From positions 1-6,679 of the forward strand of contig FR901929.1 in assembly GCA_000438255.1 (NCBI GenBank): DNA of 6,679 nt, written 5' to 3'. Shown here piece after piece: positions 5,461-6,679 of the stretch. The notes below the pieces were generated by a model. It had not been told where the DNA came from and did not search any database. It was given only the letters and a program-made list of their open reading frames with translations. Each line of letters opens with the position of its first letter. Position 1 is the first letter of the stretch. Made by a program: the position numbers and the translations under genes. The stretch is from Clostridium sp. CAG:389 (lineage in GTDB: Bacteria; Bacillota; Clostridia; TANB77; CAG-508).

Positions 5461-6579
5461 ATGAAATCAAAGATTACTACATTTATAATTACAATGATAG
5501 TTATATTATTAGCAGGAGCGCTAGTAATATTTGGAATAATAATGTATGATGAAATAGCAAAATTAGATGTTGTAGGAGATGTAAAAGAATTCGTATCAAA
5601 TATAACAATATCAAGTGGTGGTGTAAATAAAAATGAAATCCAAACACCACAAATATTAGATACAACATTAGAAACAATATCTCCATCAGATGAAAAAATT
5701 GATTATAGTAATTCAAGTACAAATAAATATTTTTTTAACCAATTGGACAATTATTCAAAAATAATATATAATGCGTTAGAACAAAATAAAGAAAATATGA
5801 AAACAGGGACATATGAAATAAATCTAGGTACAGAGTTTTCTGATATACTTTCAAATGATAATGGGAAAGAAGTGTTAGGCAATTATTATCAATCTGCAAT
5901 AGAAGCATATGTATATGATAATCCAGATGTGTTTTATATTGATGTTTCAAAGTTATATTTAAATATAGAAACAACAACAAGAGGAATTAAGAAGTCATAT
6001 AGAGTGCTTTTAAATTCAGGAAATAAAACTAGTTATTTAATAGATGAATTTCCAACAGTTGAGAGAATAAATTCAGCACTAAGTGAAGTAGAACAAGTAA
6101 AATCATATATTATGCAAAATAAGAAAGATAATGATTTTCAAAATGTGAAATTAGTACATGATTATTTAGTGGAAACTGTTGAATATGAACAAACAATTTC
6201 AAAACCAAATATATATAATTTGTATGGTTCACTAGTAAATAAAGAATGCGTTTGTGAAGGATATGCAAAAGCGTTTAAATATTTAATGGATAGTTTGAAT
6301 ATACCATGTGTTGTTGTTGCAGGTAAAGCTACTAATTCAGAAGGAAAAACAGAAAATCATGCTTGGAACTATGTTCAATTAAATGGAAATTGGTATGCAG
6401 TAGATACTACTTGGGATGATCCTATTTTAATTGTTGGTGGGATTTTAACAAATTCTTCAAAATATAGATATTTTCTAAAAGGTGAAGATGAATTTAATAC
6501 GTCACATATACCAAATGGACAATTCACAGAAGGTGGAAAAGTTTTTACATATCCACAATTGAGCAATCAAAATTATTAA
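5461..6579 (+). CDS. Membrane-anchored transglutaminase-like domain protein
   Basis: 372 residues with an N-terminal transmembrane anchor (about 6-27, preceded by MKSK), so the rest should be outside the cell. A Ser/Thr/Asn-rich linker (about 50-90) leads to an N-terminal domain (about 88-215, containing AIEAYVYDNPDVFYID), then a transglutaminase-like core. The likely triad is Cys265 in ECVCEGYAKAF, His300 in NHAWNYVQL and Asp315 in NWYAVDTTWDDP; all three motifs are intact, so an active cysteine enzyme is expected. Such secreted proteins may crosslink or cleave surface proteins; the actual reaction and substrate are unknown. The ATG at 5461 is chosen because GGTGG lies just upstream and the first transmembrane segment follows at once. 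An in-frame ATG at 5341 would overlap the start of gerA on the other strand and lie upstream of the promoter. It shares a divergent 91-bp region with gerA and is followed 16 bp later by another gene, so it probably heads an operon. Confidence 0.88.
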   Translation: MKSKITTFIITMIVILLAGALVIFGIIMYDEIAKLDVVGDVKEFVSNITISSGGVNKNEIQTPQILDTTLETISPSDEKIDYSNSSTNKYFFNQLDNYSKIIYNALEQNKENMKTGTYEINLGTEFSDILSNDNGKEVLGNYYQSAIEAYVYDNPDVFYIDVSKLYLNIETTTRGIKKSYRVLLNSGNKTSYLIDEFPTVERINSALSEVEQVKSYIMQNKKDNDFQNVKLVHDYLVETVEYEQTISKPNIYNLYGSLVNKECVCEGYAKAFKYLMDSLNIPCVVVAGKATNSEGKTENHAWNYVQLNGNWYAVDTTWDDPILIVGGILTNSSKYRYFLKGEDEFNTSHIPNGQFTEGGKVFTYPQLSNQNY

Positions 6580-6595
6580 TAGAAGGAGCAAAAAA

Positions 6596-6679
6596 ATGTC
6601 TTTAAAAGATAAAATACCAAATAAATTACCTAATTTACCTAATTTATCAAATTTATCAAAATTAGGAACAAATAAAATA
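6596..6679 (+). CDS. Start of an unidentified gene (3'-truncated by the window)
   Basis: ATG at 6596 with a strong ribosome site AGAAGGAG (6581-6588), 7 nt upstream and 16 bp after the transglutaminase stop, so probably co-transcribed with it. Only 28 codons are visible: MSLKDKIPNKL followed by a repeating PNL-PNL-SNL-SKL pattern and then GTNKI. There is no signal peptide or membrane segment in this part. I do not recognise the protein; the low-complexity start may precede a domain beyond the window. Confidence 0.8.
   Translation, partial: MSLKDKIPNKLPNLPNLSNLSKLGTNKI
6629..6664 (+). repeat. Four-copy 9-nt tandem repeat within the last gene
   Basis: Units CCTAATTTA, CCTAATTTA, TCAAATTTA, TCAAAATTA encode PNL, PNL, SNL, SKL. 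The first two are identical and the later two have diverged. A related PNKL unit lies just upstream at 6617-6628. Copy changes would stay in frame. Confidence 0.75.

Noticed and set aside
5501..6566. Three - strand ORFs opposite the transglutaminase gene
   Set aside because: They are low-complexity or shadow translations in the antisense frame of a gene with an intact catalytic triad.
5461..6579. Spore coat crosslinking transglutaminase (Tgl) role
   Set aside because: Bacillus Tgl is a small protein without a membrane anchor and of different sequence; this protein is anchored and has a vegetative-type promoter.
1..6679. CRISPR array, tRNA/rRNA genes or insertion sequences
   Set aside because: No spaced repeats, no tRNA-like cloverleaf or rRNA sequence, and no transposase or terminal inverted repeats were seen on either strand.

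Overview
This is an AT-rich window (GC well under 35% by eye, A-ending codons, standard code with TGG for Trp, strong AGGAGG-type ribosome sites) from an endospore-forming Firmicute. The complete germinant-receptor operon makes that assignment firm. The base composition and the style of the first protein suggest an uncultured gut-type Clostridia, but that is inference.

Layout. (1) Positions 2-901, + strand: the 3' part of a gene whose reading frame runs off the left edge. Its last ~45 codons form an abrupt GC-rich, NNY-codon island ending in a GFRPLVCLK motif. This looks like the variable region of a diversity-generating retroelement (DGR) target. No reverse transcriptase or template repeat is in the window, so it would be a remote target. 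(2) Positions 902-1130: a noncoding convergent gap with a 19-bp inverted repeat (1006-1067) that can serve as a bidirectional terminator. (3) Positions 1131-5369, - strand: a four-gene germinant-receptor operon in the order A (564 aa), B (361 aa), C (~409 aa) and a 59-aa two-helix protein resembling the receptor D subunit. The genes are 14-19 bp apart. (4) Positions 5370-5460: a short divergent promoter region with a sigma-G-like promoter facing the receptor operon and a consensus extended -10 facing right. (5) Positions 5461-6579, + strand: a membrane-anchored transglutaminase-fold protein with an intact Cys-His-Asp triad. (6) Positions 6596-6679: the start of a second gene in the same operon, cut by the right edge.

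How it works together. A, B and C (with D) would be made in the forespore and sit in the spore inner membrane, where they sense nutrient germinants and start germination. The surface transglutaminase gene looks driven by the vegetative sigma factor, so it need not share that role. The first gene is transcribed toward the receptor operon and appears unrelated to it.

The most interesting points are the DGR-like variable region in gene 1, a GerC-type subunit without the usual lipobox cysteine, a probably leaderless gerA start right behind a sigma-G-like promoter whose spacer contains an A8 tract, and the small D-like ORF.
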